64,000 nt of DNA, from NCBI RefSeq assembly GCF_003416895.1, contig NZ_QVIO01000004.1, forward strand, positions 62,001-126,000. The letters run 5' to 3'. The position numbers were made by a program, and so were the translations under genes. This DNA comes from Duganella sp. BJB476. GTDB taxonomy: Bacteria > Pseudomonadota > Gammaproteobacteria > Burkholderiales > Burkholderiaceae_D. The notes beneath the pieces are model-generated. The model did no database searches, was not told the DNA's origin, and saw only the letters and a program-made list of their open reading frames with translations. Positions 1 to 9,148 of the stretch are shown here, one piece after another (within the stretch, counting starts at the first letter, position 1; each line of letters begins with the position of its first letter).

Positions 1-24
1 CTGTCGCCGGGCATGCACTTCTAA
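1..24 (+). CDS. astD: C-terminal end of preceding gene, probably AstD (partial)
   Basis: Seven codons (LSPGMHF) and a TAA stop are open from the window edge, in a frame that ends ten bases before astB. The preceding gene in aru/ast operons is commonly astD, succinylglutamate-semialdehyde dehydrogenase, and a Leu-Ser/Thr-Pro-Gly tail fits my recollection of that family. Too little sequence is present to prove it; the identification rests mainly on the operon context with astB and astE downstream. Confidence 0.45.
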   Translation: MSPGMHF

Positions 25-33
25 GGAACTGAA

Positions 34-1371
34 ATGCGCGCACGCGAATTCAACTTCGACGGCCTGGTAGGCCCATCGCACAACTACGCAGGTCTGTCGT
101 TCGGCAATGTGGCCTCGTTCAGCAACGTCAAGAGCGCTTCGAATCCGAAGTTGGCGGCGCTGCAAGGCCTGGCCAAGATGCGCGCGCTGGCCGCGCGCGG
201 TTTCGGCCAGGCGCTGCTGCCGCCGCAGGACCGTCCGAATTTCCGCCTGCTGCGCAGCATCGGTTTCACCGGCAGCGATGCCGAAGTGCTGGCCAAGGCC
301 GCCAAGGAGTCGCCGGTGATCCTGGCGTGCGCCTACTCGGCTTCGCCGATGTGGACCGCCAACGCGGCCACGGTCAGCCCGTCGGCCGACAGCGCCGACG
401 GCCGCACGCATTTCACCGCCGCCAACCTGAATAACAAGCTGCACCGCGCCTTCGAGCACATGCAGTCGGCGCGCTCGCTGCGCGCCATCTTCAAGGATGA
501 GAAGCACTTCGCCGTGCATGACGCGCTGCCAGGCACGCCGGCATTCGGCGACGAAGGCGCGGCCAATCACACGCGTTTGTGCAAGGACCACGGCAGCGCC
601 GCCGTCGAGATGTTCGTCTACGGCCGCACCGAGTTCGACGCCTCGGCCACCGCACCGAAAAAATACCCGGCCCGCCAGACGCTGGAAGCATCGCAAGCGG
701 TAGCCCGTCTGCACGGACTGTCGGCCGAGCGCACCGTCTACATCCAGCAGAATCCGGACGTGATCGACCAGGGCGTGTTCCACAACGACGTGATCGCGGT
801 CGGCAACGGCAATGTGCTGTTCTACCACGAGCAGGCGTTTGCCGACGAAGCGGGCGCGCTGGAACAGCTGCGCCGCGCGATGGGCGGCGTGGGCGCGGAA
901 CTGAACGCGATCCGCGTCGATACCGCCAAGGTGTCGGTGGCCGACGCGGTGCACAGCTATCTGTTCAACAGCCAGCTGCTGAGCAAGGACAACGGCAAGA
1001 TGGCGCTGGTGATTCCGCAGGAGTGCGAGGAAAACGCCGCCGTGGCGGCCTACCTGCAAGGCCTGGTCGCCAGCGGCAACGCGGTCGACGAACTGATTCA
1101 CTTCGACCTGCGCCAATCGATGCGCAATGGCGGCGGTCCTGCATGCCTGCGCCTGCGCGTGGCGCTGACCGATGCCGAAGCGGCTGCGATGCATCAAGGC
1201 GTGGTGATGACCGAGGCGCTGTACCACACGCTGGTGGCGTGGGTGGAGAAGCACTACCGCGACCGGCTGGAACCGTCCGACCTGGCCGATCCGGCGCTGG
1301 CGATCGAAGTGCACGCCGCGCTGGAAGACTTGAGCCGGATTCTGGGCTTGCCCGGACTGTATGATTTGTAA
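34..1371 (+). CDS. astB: N-succinylarginine dihydrolase AstB
   Basis: Second enzyme of the arginine succinyltransferase pathway: hydrolyses N2-succinylarginine to succinylornithine, CO2 and ammonia in the cytoplasm. The 445-aa length is the family size. The N-terminus (EFNFDGLVGPSHNYAGLSFGN) is the typical AstB opening; the catalytic cysteine is visible as C371 in GGGPACLR and the catalytic histidine as H250 in VFHNDV. The ATG is preceded by AAGGAA and starts ten bases after the upstream gene ends, so it is co-transcribed with it. The other pathway gene, astE, lies beyond an inserted glutamate dehydrogenase gene. Confidence 0.96.
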   Translation: MRAREFNFDGLVGPSHNYAGLSFGNVASFSNVKSASNPKLAALQGLAKMRALAARGFGQALLPPQDRPNFRLLRSIGFTGSDAEVLAKAAKESPVILACAYSASPMWTANAATVSPSADSADGRTHFTAANLNNKLHRAFEHMQSARSLRAIFKDEKHFAVHDALPGTPAFGDEGAANHTRLCKDHGSAAVEMFVYGRTEFDASATAPKKYPARQTLEASQAVARLHGLSAERTVYIQQNPDVIDQGVFHNDVIAVGNGNVLFYHEQAFADEAGALEQLRRAMGGVGAELNAIRVDTAKVSVADAVHSYLFNSQLLSKDNGKMALVIPQECEENAAVAAYLQGLVASGNAVDELIHFDLRQSMRNGGGPACLRLRVALTDAEAAAMHQGVVMTEALYHTLVAWVEKHYRDRLEPSDLADPALAIEVHAALEDLSRILGLPGLYDL

Positions 1372-1372
1372 A

Positions 1373-1405
1373 ACACCATCTCGCCCCCATATGGGGATTT
1401 GGTGT
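1373..1405. repeat. Interrupted inverted repeat between astB and gdh
   Basis: ACACCA and TGGTGT flank a perfect CCCCATATGGGG palindrome, so the spacer can fold into a two-stage hairpin just after the astB stop. There is no T-run on either strand, so it is not a clear intrinsic terminator. It may act as a processing or attenuation structure, or an operator, between astB and the dehydrogenase gene. Confidence 0.45.
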
Positions 1406-1492
1406 CTAATAGCGCTCAACCACTGCCGCGCAGCCACAAGCCGGCGCGGCGCCTGCAACATAAAATACACATAACGTATTGGAGAAGCAACG

Positions 1493-4400
1493 ATGAAACA
1501 AATGCCACAAGACCTGCGTAAACAAACGCTGGAATTGGTCAACGCCAGCAAGCCAGCCAGCGACAGCACTCAAGTCGCCGCGCTGATCAGCGCCTGGCTA
1601 GGTTCCCTGGACGACGAAGACCTGGCCGGCACCGTGCCCGATAGCCTGGCGCCGGTCCTGTGGGATGGTTTCACTCAAGCTTCCAAGCGCACCGGCTCCG
1701 GCGCACAGATCGCCAAGCTGCGCTACGCGGATGGCCGCGGCGGCATGGCCACCGCGCTGCTGGTGCTGAACGACGACGTGCCTTACCTGGTCGATTCCAT
1801 GGTCATGGCGATGCGCAAGCTGCGCGTGGGTGTCAACGGTGTATTGAACTCGGTGCTGCCGGTTGCGCGCAGCGCGGACGGCGTAGTTACCGCTGTCGGC
1901 CAGGCCGGCGACAAACTCGAATCCTACGTCCTGTGCCTGCTGTCCGAAGATCTGCCGGAAGCGGAAATCGGCATGCTGGTCGAGCGCCTGGAAATGGTGT
2001 CGCGTGACGCCGCCGTGGTGCGCCGCGACAAAGCCGCGATGCAGGAACACTTCAGCCGCATCGGCGCCGAAGCCGCAACGCACGGCGAAGAAGGCAAGGA
2101 AGTCGCCGCCTTCCTGGAATGGGCCAAGACCGAAGGCTTCGAGCCGTTCGGCTACGCCTACTACCAGGTCAAGCCGGGCGTGCGCGAACTGGAACGTGAC
2201 ATCCCTAGCCGCATCGGCGTGCTGCAAGATACGTCGCATCCGGTCTACGGCACCTGCCTGGCCAATATCCCTGGTGACTTCGACACGCTGTCGAAGCGCG
2301 CCCACACGCTGTCCATTGTCAAGGCCGACGTTGAGGGCACGCTGCACCGCGACCAGCAGCTGGACTTCATCGGCATCCGCCACACCGATGCGCAAGGCGC
2401 GATCCTGGGCGAGTATTGCTTCGTCGGCCTGTTCACCCGCGCCGCCACCGCGACGCCGCTGAACCGCCTGCCGTTCGCGCGTGGCCGCGTGGCCAAGGTG
2501 CTGAGCATCGCCGGCGTGCGCCAGGAAGGTTTCCGCGCCGAGAAATTCATCGAGATTCTGGAATCGCTGCCGCGCACCGAAGCGCTGGAAGGCGAGCCTG
2601 AATGGCTGGCCGAAGTATGCGGCGCCGTCGTCTCGCTGTACAAGCAGCCGCGCACCAAGGTATTCGCCCGCCGCGACGTGTACGCACGCCACCTGAACGT
2701 GCTGGTCTACCTGCCGCGCGAGCGTTACAGCGCAAGCGTCGCTTCGTCGCTGGCCAAGGCGCTGCAAGCCAGCTCCGGCGCCCAGTACGTCAGCTCGCAG
2801 ACGCTGGTGGCCGACGGCCCGCTGGCCCGCGTCTACCTGATCGCCCACGCCGCGCGCTATCCGCTGGACCTGGAAACCGATATCCAGCAGCCGCTGTTGT
2901 CGGTGCTGGATGGCTGGCATGACCAGTTCTCCGCGCTGGCCGACGCCGTGCCGGACGTGCCGCTGCGCGCCAGCCTGCGCAAGATGTGCGCCGCGCTGCC
3001 GATCGACTACGTCGCCAGCACCGCACCGGAAGCAGCCTTCCACGATCTGGGCACCATCCTGCGCAACACCGATCCATCGCGCGTGGACGTGCGTGTGGAA
3101 ACTGTGGCCGATGCGACCACCATCCGCCTGTATTCCGTCGACCGCGTACCGTCGCTGTCGACCATCCTGCCCGCGCTGCATAACGCCGGCGTGGCGATCG
3201 ACCGTGAGCAGGCGCACTCGCTGCGCGTGGACGGCCAGCGCCACTTCGTCACCAGCCTGTCGGTGGACGCCGCCAGCGCCGCCAACCTGGCCAAGGCCGA
3301 CATCGTGCCGGTCGCGCAGGAACTGTTCGCCGCATTGTTCAACAACGAAGCCGAAGACGGCCGCCTGAATGGCCTGGTCATCGAAGGCGGCTTGAGCGTG
3401 CGCCAGGTACAACTGGTGCGCGCCTACATGAGCTACTGGCGTCAGACCGGCAGCCGTTTCTCGGTGCGTTACATCGCCGAGTCGCTGCGCAAGCAGCCGG
3501 TGGTGGTCAAGCAGCTGGTGGACGCCTTCCTGCAGCGCTTCAACCCAGCGCTGGACGCCGCCACCCGCGCCGCCGCACTGGATGCGCTGGCCGGCATCAA
3601 GAGCCGCCTGCCGGCGATCAACCACGCCGACAGCGAAGAAGTGCTGGGCGCGATGACCGACCTGATGGTCGCCACGCTGCGCACCAACTACTTCCAGAAT
3701 AACCAGAAGGGCGACAAGATCATCTTCAAGTTCGACACCAGCAGCCTGGCGCTGGTGCCGGAACCGCGTCCGTTCCGCGAGATCTTCGTGTTCTCGCGCC
3801 GCTTCGAAGGCGTGCACCTGCGCGGCGGCCCGGTTGCCCGTGGTGGCCTGCGCTGGTCGGACCGCATGGAAGACTACCGTACCGAAGTCCTCGGCCTGGT
3901 GAAAGCACAGATGGTGAAGAACGCCGTCATCGTGCCGGCCGGCGCCAAGGGCGGCTTCGTCTGCAAGCAGATGCCGAAAGACGCCGTGCGTGAAACCATC
4001 GCGGCCGAAGGCGAAGCAGTGTATCGCCTGTTCATCGCCAGCCTGCTGGAAATGACCGACAACCGCGTGCTGGGCAAGATCGTTTCGCCGGCCGATACCA
4101 TCTGCTACGACGAAAACGACCCGTACCTGGTGGTGGCTGCCGACAAGGGCACCGCGACCTTCTCCGACATCGCCAACGGCATCGCCGTGCAGCGCGGTTT
4201 CTGGCTGGGCGACGCGTTCGCATCGGGCGGCTCGAACGGCTACGATCACAAGAAGATGGGCATCACCGCCAAGGGCGCGTTCGAAGCCGTCAAGCGTCAC
4301 TTCTACGAAATGGACCACGACATCCACGCCACGCAAGTGACGATGGTCGGCGTGGGCGACATGTCCGGCGACGTGTTCGGCAACGGCGCGCTGCTGTCGC

Positions 4401-6205
4401 GCAAACTGAAAATCGTGGCGGCCTTCGATCACCGTCACATCTTCCTCGATCCGACGCCGGACATGGAAAAATCCTTCGTCGAACGTGAGCGCATGTTCGC
4501 GCTGCCGCGCTCTTCGTGGGACGACTACAACAAGGAACTGATCTCGGCCGGCGGCGGCGTGTACCCGCGTAGCGCCCGCAGCATCGAGCTGTCGCCGCAG
4601 ATCCGCGCCGCGCTGGACATCGAAGAAACCTCGCTGCCGCCGGAAGAACTGATGCATCGCATCCTGCTGGCGCCTGTGGACCTGTTCTACAACGGCGGTA
4701 TCGGCACCTACATCAAGGCGTCGACCGAATCGCACGCCCAGGTGAAGGACCGCGCCAACGACAACATCCGCGTGGATGGCAACCAGCTGCGCTGCAAGGT
4801 CGTCTCCGAAGGCGGCAACCTGGGCGCGACCCAGGCCGGCCGTATCGAGTTCGCGCTGGCGGGCGGCCGCATCTTCACCGATGCGATCGACAACTCGGCC
4901 GGCGTGGATTGCTCCGACCATGAAGTGAACGCGAAGATGTGGCTGGACGTGGAAATGAACGCCGGCCAGCTGAGCGAAGCAGACCGCAACCGCGTGCTGA
5001 ACGAAATGACCGCCGACATCGAGCGCCTGGTCCTGCGCGACAACACGCTGCAAACGCAGCTGCTGGTACGCGAAGCACAGGCACAGACCGACGCCGCCGT
5101 GCAGGATGGCTACGCCGCGCTGATCGCGTCGCTGGAAGAAGAGGGCGCGCTGTCGCGTGAGCTGGAGCAGCTGCCGTCCGTGGCTGAACTGGCGCGCCGC
5201 AAGGCCGACGGCCGTTGCCTGACCACGCCGGAATTGGCGGTGGTGATCGCCAACGTGAAGAACCGCTACAAGCGCATCCTGTCGGCGCTGCCGCTGACGG
5301 ACCTGAGCTGGGCCGAGTCGGTGCTGAAGCCGTACTTCCCTGATCTGCTGGTGGCAACCCGTCCTGCGCTGGCGCACCCGCTGGCCAATGCCATCCTGGC
5401 GACCGTGCTGGCCAATGAATCGGTCAACCGTTGCGGCCCGCTGATGCTGCGTCAACTGGCTGGCGAGCATGGCGTGGACGAATCGGATGTGATCCTGGCC
5501 TGGGGTCAGGCATGGTCCGCGCTGAACCTGGCGCCGATCTTCACGACGCTGGATGCGGATGCGCTGAAGGTGCCGCGCGCCGTGTCGATCAAGGTTGATG
5601 GCCGTACCCGTGTGCTGCAGAAGTCCGTCATCGAAGGCGTGCTGACGGTGCCTGCCGACCAGCTGCGCGCCGGTGTCGCCGAGTTGACCAAGCTGTTCGC
5701 CAAGCCTGAGACGCTGGCGCAGTTGACGCCAGCCGACGGCCAGTCCGATGCGGACATCACGTCCGGCCTGCGCGCCGAATTCGTGCAAGCCTGGAAGGCT
5801 GTCGAGGCGATCGATGCGGTGGCGGCGTTTGTGTTCGCGGCGCTGTCGGTATCGCGTCCGGAAGGCATGGATCTGCCGGCGTTCCTGCAAGTTGGCCTGG
5901 CGTTGCGCGCGCAGGTCGGCATCGATACGCTGGAACGCGGCCTGAAACTGCCGGCCACCAGCCGCTCGCAAGAACAGCTGCGCAGCTACGCGCAGAATGC
6001 GCTGCGCCGCACGCAGCAACGCTTGTTGTCGCAAGTGCTGCAGCATGCGACCGGCGGCCATACGGCGGCGGAAGCGGTGGAAGTCGTGGCGAACACGCTG
6101 GGCTTGTCCGGCTACGCAGCGGCGACCGATCTGGAACAGGCGATGCTGGACGTTTGGGCTTTGTCCGAGGCGACCAACGCCGGTAACACGATGCTGGCGG
6201 TGTAA
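1493..6205 (+). CDS. gdhB: NAD-specific glutamate dehydrogenase, large 180-kDa class
   Basis: A 1570-aa protein matching the large bacterial NAD-glutamate dehydrogenases (GdhB of Pseudomonas; L-GDH), which deaminate glutamate to 2-oxoglutarate. A long N-terminal regulatory half (ACT-like region) precedes the catalytic core. The core, around residues 770-830, contains GGPVARGGLRWSDR and VPAGAKGGF, the glutamate/lysine active-site region, followed by a Rossmann NAD-binding part with GVGDMSGDVFGNG. The ATG follows a GGAG motif. The gene ends four bases before astE, so both are surely on one mRNA. It supplies the last step for the glutamate released by AstE. There may be a separate promoter in the 121-bp spacer upstream. 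Confidence 0.95.
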   Translation: MKQMPQDLRKQTLELVNASKPASDSTQVAALISAWLGSLDDEDLAGTVPDSLAPVLWDGFTQASKRTGSGAQIAKLRYADGRGGMATALLVLNDDVPYLVDSMVMAMRKLRVGVNGVLNSVLPVARSADGVVTAVGQAGDKLESYVLCLLSEDLPEAEIGMLVERLEMVSRDAAVVRRDKAAMQEHFSRIGAEAATHGEEGKEVAAFLEWAKTEGFEPFGYAYYQVKPGVRELERDIPSRIGVLQDTSHPVYGTCLANIPGDFDTLSKRAHTLSIVKADVEGTLHRDQQLDFIGIRHTDAQGAILGEYCFVGLFTRAATATPLNRLPFARGRVAKVLSIAGVRQEGFRAEKFIEILESLPRTEALEGEPEWLAEVCGAVVSLYKQPRTKVFARRDVYARHLNVLVYLPRERYSASVASSLAKALQASSGAQYVSSQTLVADGPLARVYLIAHAARYPLDLETDIQQPLLSVLDGWHDQFSALADAVPDVPLRASLRKMCAALPIDYVASTAPEAAFHDLGTILRNTDPSRVDVRVETVADATTIRLYSVDRVPSLSTILPALHNAGVAIDREQAHSLRVDGQRHFVTSLSVDAASAANLAKADIVPVAQELFAALFNNEAEDGRLNGLVIEGGLSVRQVQLVRAYMSYWRQTGSRFSVRYIAESLRKQPVVVKQLVDAFLQRFNPALDAATRAAALDALAGIKSRLPAINHADSEEVLGAMTDLMVATLRTNYFQNNQKGDKIIFKFDTSSLALVPEPRPFREIFVFSRRFEGVHLRGGPVARGGLRWSDRMEDYRTEVLGLVKAQMVKNAVIVPAGAKGGFVCKQMPKDAVRETIAAEGEAVYRLFIASLLEMTDNRVLGKIVSPADTICYDENDPYLVVAADKGTATFSDIANGIAVQRGFWLGDAFASGGSNGYDHKKMGITAKGAFEAVKRHFYEMDHDIHATQVTMVGVGDMSGDVFGNGALLSRKLKIVAAFDHRHIFLDPTPDMEKSFVERERMFALPRSSWDDYNKELISAGGGVYPRSARSIELSPQIRAALDIEETSLPPEELMHRILLAPVDLFYNGGIGTYIKASTESHAQVKDRANDNIRVDGNQLRCKVVSEGGNLGATQAGRIEFALAGGRIFTDAIDNSAGVDCSDHEVNAKMWLDVEMNAGQLSEADRNRVLNEMTADIERLVLRDNTLQTQLLVREAQAQTDAAVQDGYAALIASLEEEGALSRELEQLPSVAELARRKADGRCLTTPELAVVIANVKNRYKRILSALPLTDLSWAESVLKPYFPDLLVATRPALAHPLANAILATVLANESVNRCGPLMLRQLAGEHGVDESDVILAWGQAWSALNLAPIFTTLDADALKVPRAVSIKVDGRTRVLQKSVIEGVLTVPADQLRAGVAELTKLFAKPETLAQLTPADGQSDADITSGLRAEFVQAWKAVEAIDAVAAFVFAALSVSRPEGMDLPAFLQVGLALRAQVGIDTLERGLKLPATSRSQEQLRSYAQNALRRTQQRLLSQVLQHATGGHTAAEAVEVVANTLGLSGYAAATDLEQAMLDVWALSEATNAGNTMLAV

Positions 6206-6209
6206 GTAG

Positions 6210-7199
6210 ATGAGCGATTCGCCCAAGGTTTTGCCGGAATCAGTGCGCGCGTTGGCTGAGGCGGATTTCAGCGTTGTCGCGCAGCGCTTTTCGGCGGCCG
6301 GGTTTGCGGTGACGCAGCCGGCCGACGGTATCCTGACTATCAAGGCCGGGGGCGAACGTCCGAGCGTGCTGATTTCGGTCGGTGTGCACGGTGACGAGAC
6401 CGGACCGATCGAGGTGGTGGCGTATCTGCTGGACGCCTTGTCGCAGCAGGCGTCCGCTTTGGCGGTCAACCTGATGCTTTGCGTTGGCAATATCGGTGCG
6501 ATCAGGGCCGGCAAGCGCTTCATCGATGCAGACTTGAACCGCATGTTCCGCAAGGAGCGCGGTACGCTGGAAGGCACCGCCGAAGCGGCGCGCGCCGATG
6601 TGATGATCGCCGCGACCACGGCCTTCTTCGACGGCGCGGGGCCGGTGCGCTGGCATCTGGATCTGCATACGGCGATACGGCCGTCGGTGTATCCGACTTT
6701 TGCCATCGTGCCGGAACTGATCGCCGACCAGCCGCGCCGCGAGTTGATCGAGTGGTTAGGATTGGCCGGTATCGGCGCAGTCATCATGAACCCGGCTTCG
6801 GTCGGGACGTACAGTTACTACTCGGCCGAGCATCACGCGGCGGCCGGCACCACGGTGGAGCTGGGGCGCATCGGCACGCTGGGGCAGAACGATCTGTCGC
6901 AGTTTGCCGACGCCTCGCTGGCGCTGGACGACCTGCTGCGCGGCGCGGCCAAGCGTGAGGCCAAACAGCAGCCGCACGTGTTCAACACCGCGCGCCAGAT
7001 CATCAAGTTGAGCGACAAGTTCCAGATGGCGTTCGGCAAAGAGACGCACAACTTCACGGCGCTCAAGCAGGGCGAGGAAATCGCCCGCGATGGCGATACC
7101 ATCTACACCGTCCAGTATCCAGAGGAGCTGGTGGTGTTTCCCAATCCCGATGTCCGCATCGGCCTGCGCGCCGGTTTGATGGTGGTGCGGGTCGCTTGA
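6210..7199 (+). CDS. astE: Succinylglutamate desuccinylase AstE
   Basis: Last ast enzyme: a zinc hydrolase of the M14/AspA-AstE family that splits N-succinylglutamate into succinate and glutamate. The zinc ligands are visible as H60 and E63 in VGVHGDETGP and H153 in HLDLHTA; the likely catalytic glutamate is E217 in TTVELGR. The 329-aa length is standard. It starts four bases after the glutamate dehydrogenase stop, which couples glutamate release to glutamate oxidation. No intrinsic terminator is evident after it. Confidence 0.95.
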   Translation: MSDSPKVLPESVRALAEADFSVVAQRFSAAGFAVTQPADGILTIKAGGERPSVLISVGVHGDETGPIEVVAYLLDALSQQASALAVNLMLCVGNIGAIRAGKRFIDADLNRMFRKERGTLEGTAEAARADVMIAATTAFFDGAGPVRWHLDLHTAIRPSVYPTFAIVPELIADQPRRELIEWLGLAGIGAVIMNPASVGTYSYYSAEHHAAAGTTVELGRIGTLGQNDLSQFADASLALDDLLRGAAKREAKQQPHVFNTARQIIKLSDKFQMAFGKETHNFTALKQGEEIARDGDTIYTVQYPEELVVFPNPDVRIGLRAGLMVVRVA

Positions 7200-7290
7200 T
7201 CTTTACGTCGCTTTACACTCTGCGGGGTCATAGTTACATGGATTAGTTCGTTAATAGGAACAACAGTGTCCTAACAACGGAGTAATCATC

Positions 7291-7824
7291 ATGACGACAG
7301 CAATCAGCGGCGTTTCAAGCGCCAGCACCCAAGCCACCTCCTTCGATCCTGCGAAGGGGGCGGCGCGCTTTGCGGCCAAGGTATTCACCGACCTGGATAC
7401 CGACAAGGACGGCAAAGTCAATAAAGACGAATTCGTATCTGGCCTGGAAAAGAAGGGCGTGTCGGCAGACGACGCCACCAAGCAGTTCGACGCGATCGAT
7501 ACGCAGAAGAACGGCTCGATCACCCAATCCGATCTGGAAACCGCGATCAAGAGTGGCACCTTTGCGCCACCGCGTCCCAGCGGTGAAGCGGGTGGCGCGC
7601 AAGGCGGCCAGCATGCCGGCGGTGCGCGCGGCGCGGGTGGCGGCGGTAGCGGCGGCGCAGGTGGCGTGAGCAGCGCAAGCAGCTCGACCAAGACCTACGA
7701 AGCAGCCGACACCAACAAGGACGGCACGGTCTCCGCACAGGAGCAACTTGTCTACAGCATCGCCCATCCCGACAAAACCACCGACGCCAGCAAGATCGGC
7801 AACAACGTCGACCAGTTAGCCTGA
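7291..7824 (+). CDS. EF-hand calcium-binding domain protein
   Basis: 177-aa protein with three EF-hand loops: residues 36-47 (DTDKDGKVNKDE), 70-81 (DTQKNGSITQSD, with Asp instead of Glu at position 12) and 140-151 (DTNKDGTVSAQE). A Gly/Ala/Ser-rich linker of about 35 residues (about 99-132) separates the second and third loops. No signal peptide or membrane segment is seen, so it is cytosolic or exported by a non-Sec route. The ATG is preceded by ACGGAG. Likely a calcium sensor or buffer; partner unknown. It stands alone between astE and vapBC. Confidence 0.85.
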   Translation: MTTAISGVSSASTQATSFDPAKGAARFAAKVFTDLDTDKDGKVNKDEFVSGLEKKGVSADDATKQFDAIDTQKNGSITQSDLETAIKSGTFAPPRPSGEAGGAQGGQHAGGARGAGGGGSGGAGGVSSASSSTKTYEAADTNKDGTVSAQEQLVYSIAHPDKTTDASKIGNNVDQLA

Positions 7825-7939
7825 TTGCCAGCCTCATGGCAGCGGGGCAGTTTGTTGTTGCGCAAGCCAAGCGAAGTCCGACTTGATTTTTATCCGCAGT
7901 AGCCTAGAGTTAAAGTCCTGTTAGTTGGAGGGACAGATC

Positions 7940-8188
7940 ATGGCTACTGCATATGTTTCCCCAGATGGAAGCGTGATTATTCCGGAATCGATACGTGTGG
8001 CGCTTGGGCTGGAAAATGGTGGTCGTGTAGAGTTTGTTCCCATCATGGAAGGCCACGTCAGCCTCGTCGCGACTAATTTGTCGCCTAGTGCCCTGAAGGG
8101 AATCTTGCCTCGCCCCGACGTCGATTGCTCCGTCGAGGAAATGATTGAGCTAGGCATAAAACGCGCGATGATGGCCCGGAAATGGTAG
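7940..8188 (+). CDS. AbrB/MazE-type antitoxin (VapB-like)
   Basis: 82-aa protein with an N-terminal SpoVT/AbrB swapped-hairpin fold (VSPDGSVIIPESIRVALGLENGGRVEF), the usual DNA-binding and dimerisation module of VapB antitoxins. The C-terminal helix would neutralise the toxin. The ATG at 7940 has a strong GGAGGGA seven bases upstream, so it is preferred over an in-frame TTG at 7925. The end overlaps the PIN toxin start by seven bases, indicating translational coupling. Base composition is visibly less GC-rich than the flanks, consistent with acquisition by transfer. Confidence 0.88.
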   Translation: MATAYVSPDGSVIIPESIRVALGLENGGRVEFVPIMEGHVSLVATNLSPSALKGILPRPDVDCSVEEMIELGIKRAMMARKW

Positions 8189-8577
8189 GCGTTGACACAA
8201 ATGTTCTCGTCCGGTTTTTCATGCGCGATGACGAACTCCAATCAAAGCGAGCAACAGCACTGGTGGATTCGTTTTCAGCAGACGAACAGGGTTTTGTCAG
8301 CTTTATCGTTGTTGCGGAACTGGTCTGGGTTCTTCAATATGTATTTCAGCTTCGCAAAGACCAGGTAATCACTGTGCTCGCGAAGCTGGGAAGCATGCCT
8401 GCGTTTAAGTTGGAGAATCTGGCGGTCTTTCTGCACGCGCTTCAGTTGTGCAATAGCTCCAGTGCAGATTTTGTTGATTGCTTGATTTCAGGCGTAGCGA
8501 TGCACGCCGGCTGTACCGGCACGATGACTTTCGACAGAAAAAGCTCCAAGGTGCCAGGCATGACACGCATCAGGTGA
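8182..8577 (+). CDS. PIN-domain toxin (VapC-like ribonuclease)
   Basis: 131-aa PIN-domain protein. The acidic metal-binding quartet is visible: D5 in VDTNVLVR, E46 in VAELVWVL, D96/D99 in SADFVDCLI and D118 in TFDRK. VapC toxins are Mg-dependent endoribonucleases that cleave tRNA or rRNA. It overlaps the AbrB-type antitoxin gene by seven bases in the standard antitoxin-first order. All catalytic positions are intact, so the toxin is probably active. The lower GC content compared with neighbours supports horizontal acquisition. Confidence 0.9.
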   Translation: MVGVDTNVLVRFFMRDDELQSKRATALVDSFSADEQGFVSFIVVAELVWVLQYVFQLRKDQVITVLAKLGSMPAFKLENLAVFLHALQLCNSSSADFVDCLISGVAMHAGCTGTMTFDRKSSKVPGMTRIR

Positions 8578-8638
8578 CTCTTTATTGGCACCGATTGCGC
8601 TACACTCGCAGTTCTCTATCTCATCTCTGGAGTTCGCG

Positions 8639-9148
8639 ATGTCGTTATCGATGCATCAGGTTTCGGTGCCCGTGTTTGTGCGTGGCTTGAAGGTGTTGTC
8701 GGATTTGCTGGCGAAGGCCGAGGCCCATGTTGAACAGCATGGCTCGGTGCCGGATGCGATGATTTCCGCGCGGCTGGCGGACGATATGTTGCCGCTGTCG
8801 GCGCAAGTGCAGCGCGCCAGCGATACGTCGAAATTGTCGGTGGAGCGCTTGAGCGGCGTGCCCGCGCCCAAGTTTGAAGACAACGAAACCTCGTTCGCGC
8901 AATTACAGCAACGGATCGTAGATACCATCACTTACCTGGAGAGCGTCGCAGAAAGCGATTTCGCGGGCAGCGAGGCGCGCGCGATCAAACTTAATTTTGG
9001 TTCGTTCCAGCCGGAGTTCCAGGGGGACGATTACCTGCTGACGTTCGCGTTGCCGAACTTCTACTTCCACATCGTCACCGCCCACGACATCCTGCGCAAC
9101 CAGGGTGTCCCGGTCGGTAAGCGCGATTATCTCGGGCCGTTCGCTTAG
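8639..9148 (+). CDS. DUF1993 family protein
   Basis: 169-aa protein of the DUF1993 family, recognised by its opening MSLSMHQVSVPVFVRGL and the central ARLADDMLPLSAQVQ and LQQRIVDTITYL motifs. These proteins adopt a DinB-like four-helix bundle; no biochemical role is established. The ATG at 8639 has GGAG six bases upstream and matches the family start, so I reject the longer in-frame start at 8585. It ends immediately before the stop of a tiny gene on the other strand. Confidence 0.88.
   Translation: MSLSMHQVSVPVFVRGLKVLSDLLAKAEAHVEQHGSVPDAMISARLADDMLPLSAQVQRASDTSKLSVERLSGVPAPKFEDNETSFAQLQQRIVDTITYLESVAESDFAGSEARAIKLNFGSFQPEFQGDDYLLTFALPNFYFHIVTAHDILRNQGVPVGKRDYLGPFA

Noticed and set aside
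1598..6787. 1729-codon open frame antisense to the glutamate dehydrogenase gene
   Set aside because: It is a high-GC shadow: composition is dominated by H, R, Q, G and V, it has no domain motif or ribosome site, and the plus-strand gene is unmistakable.
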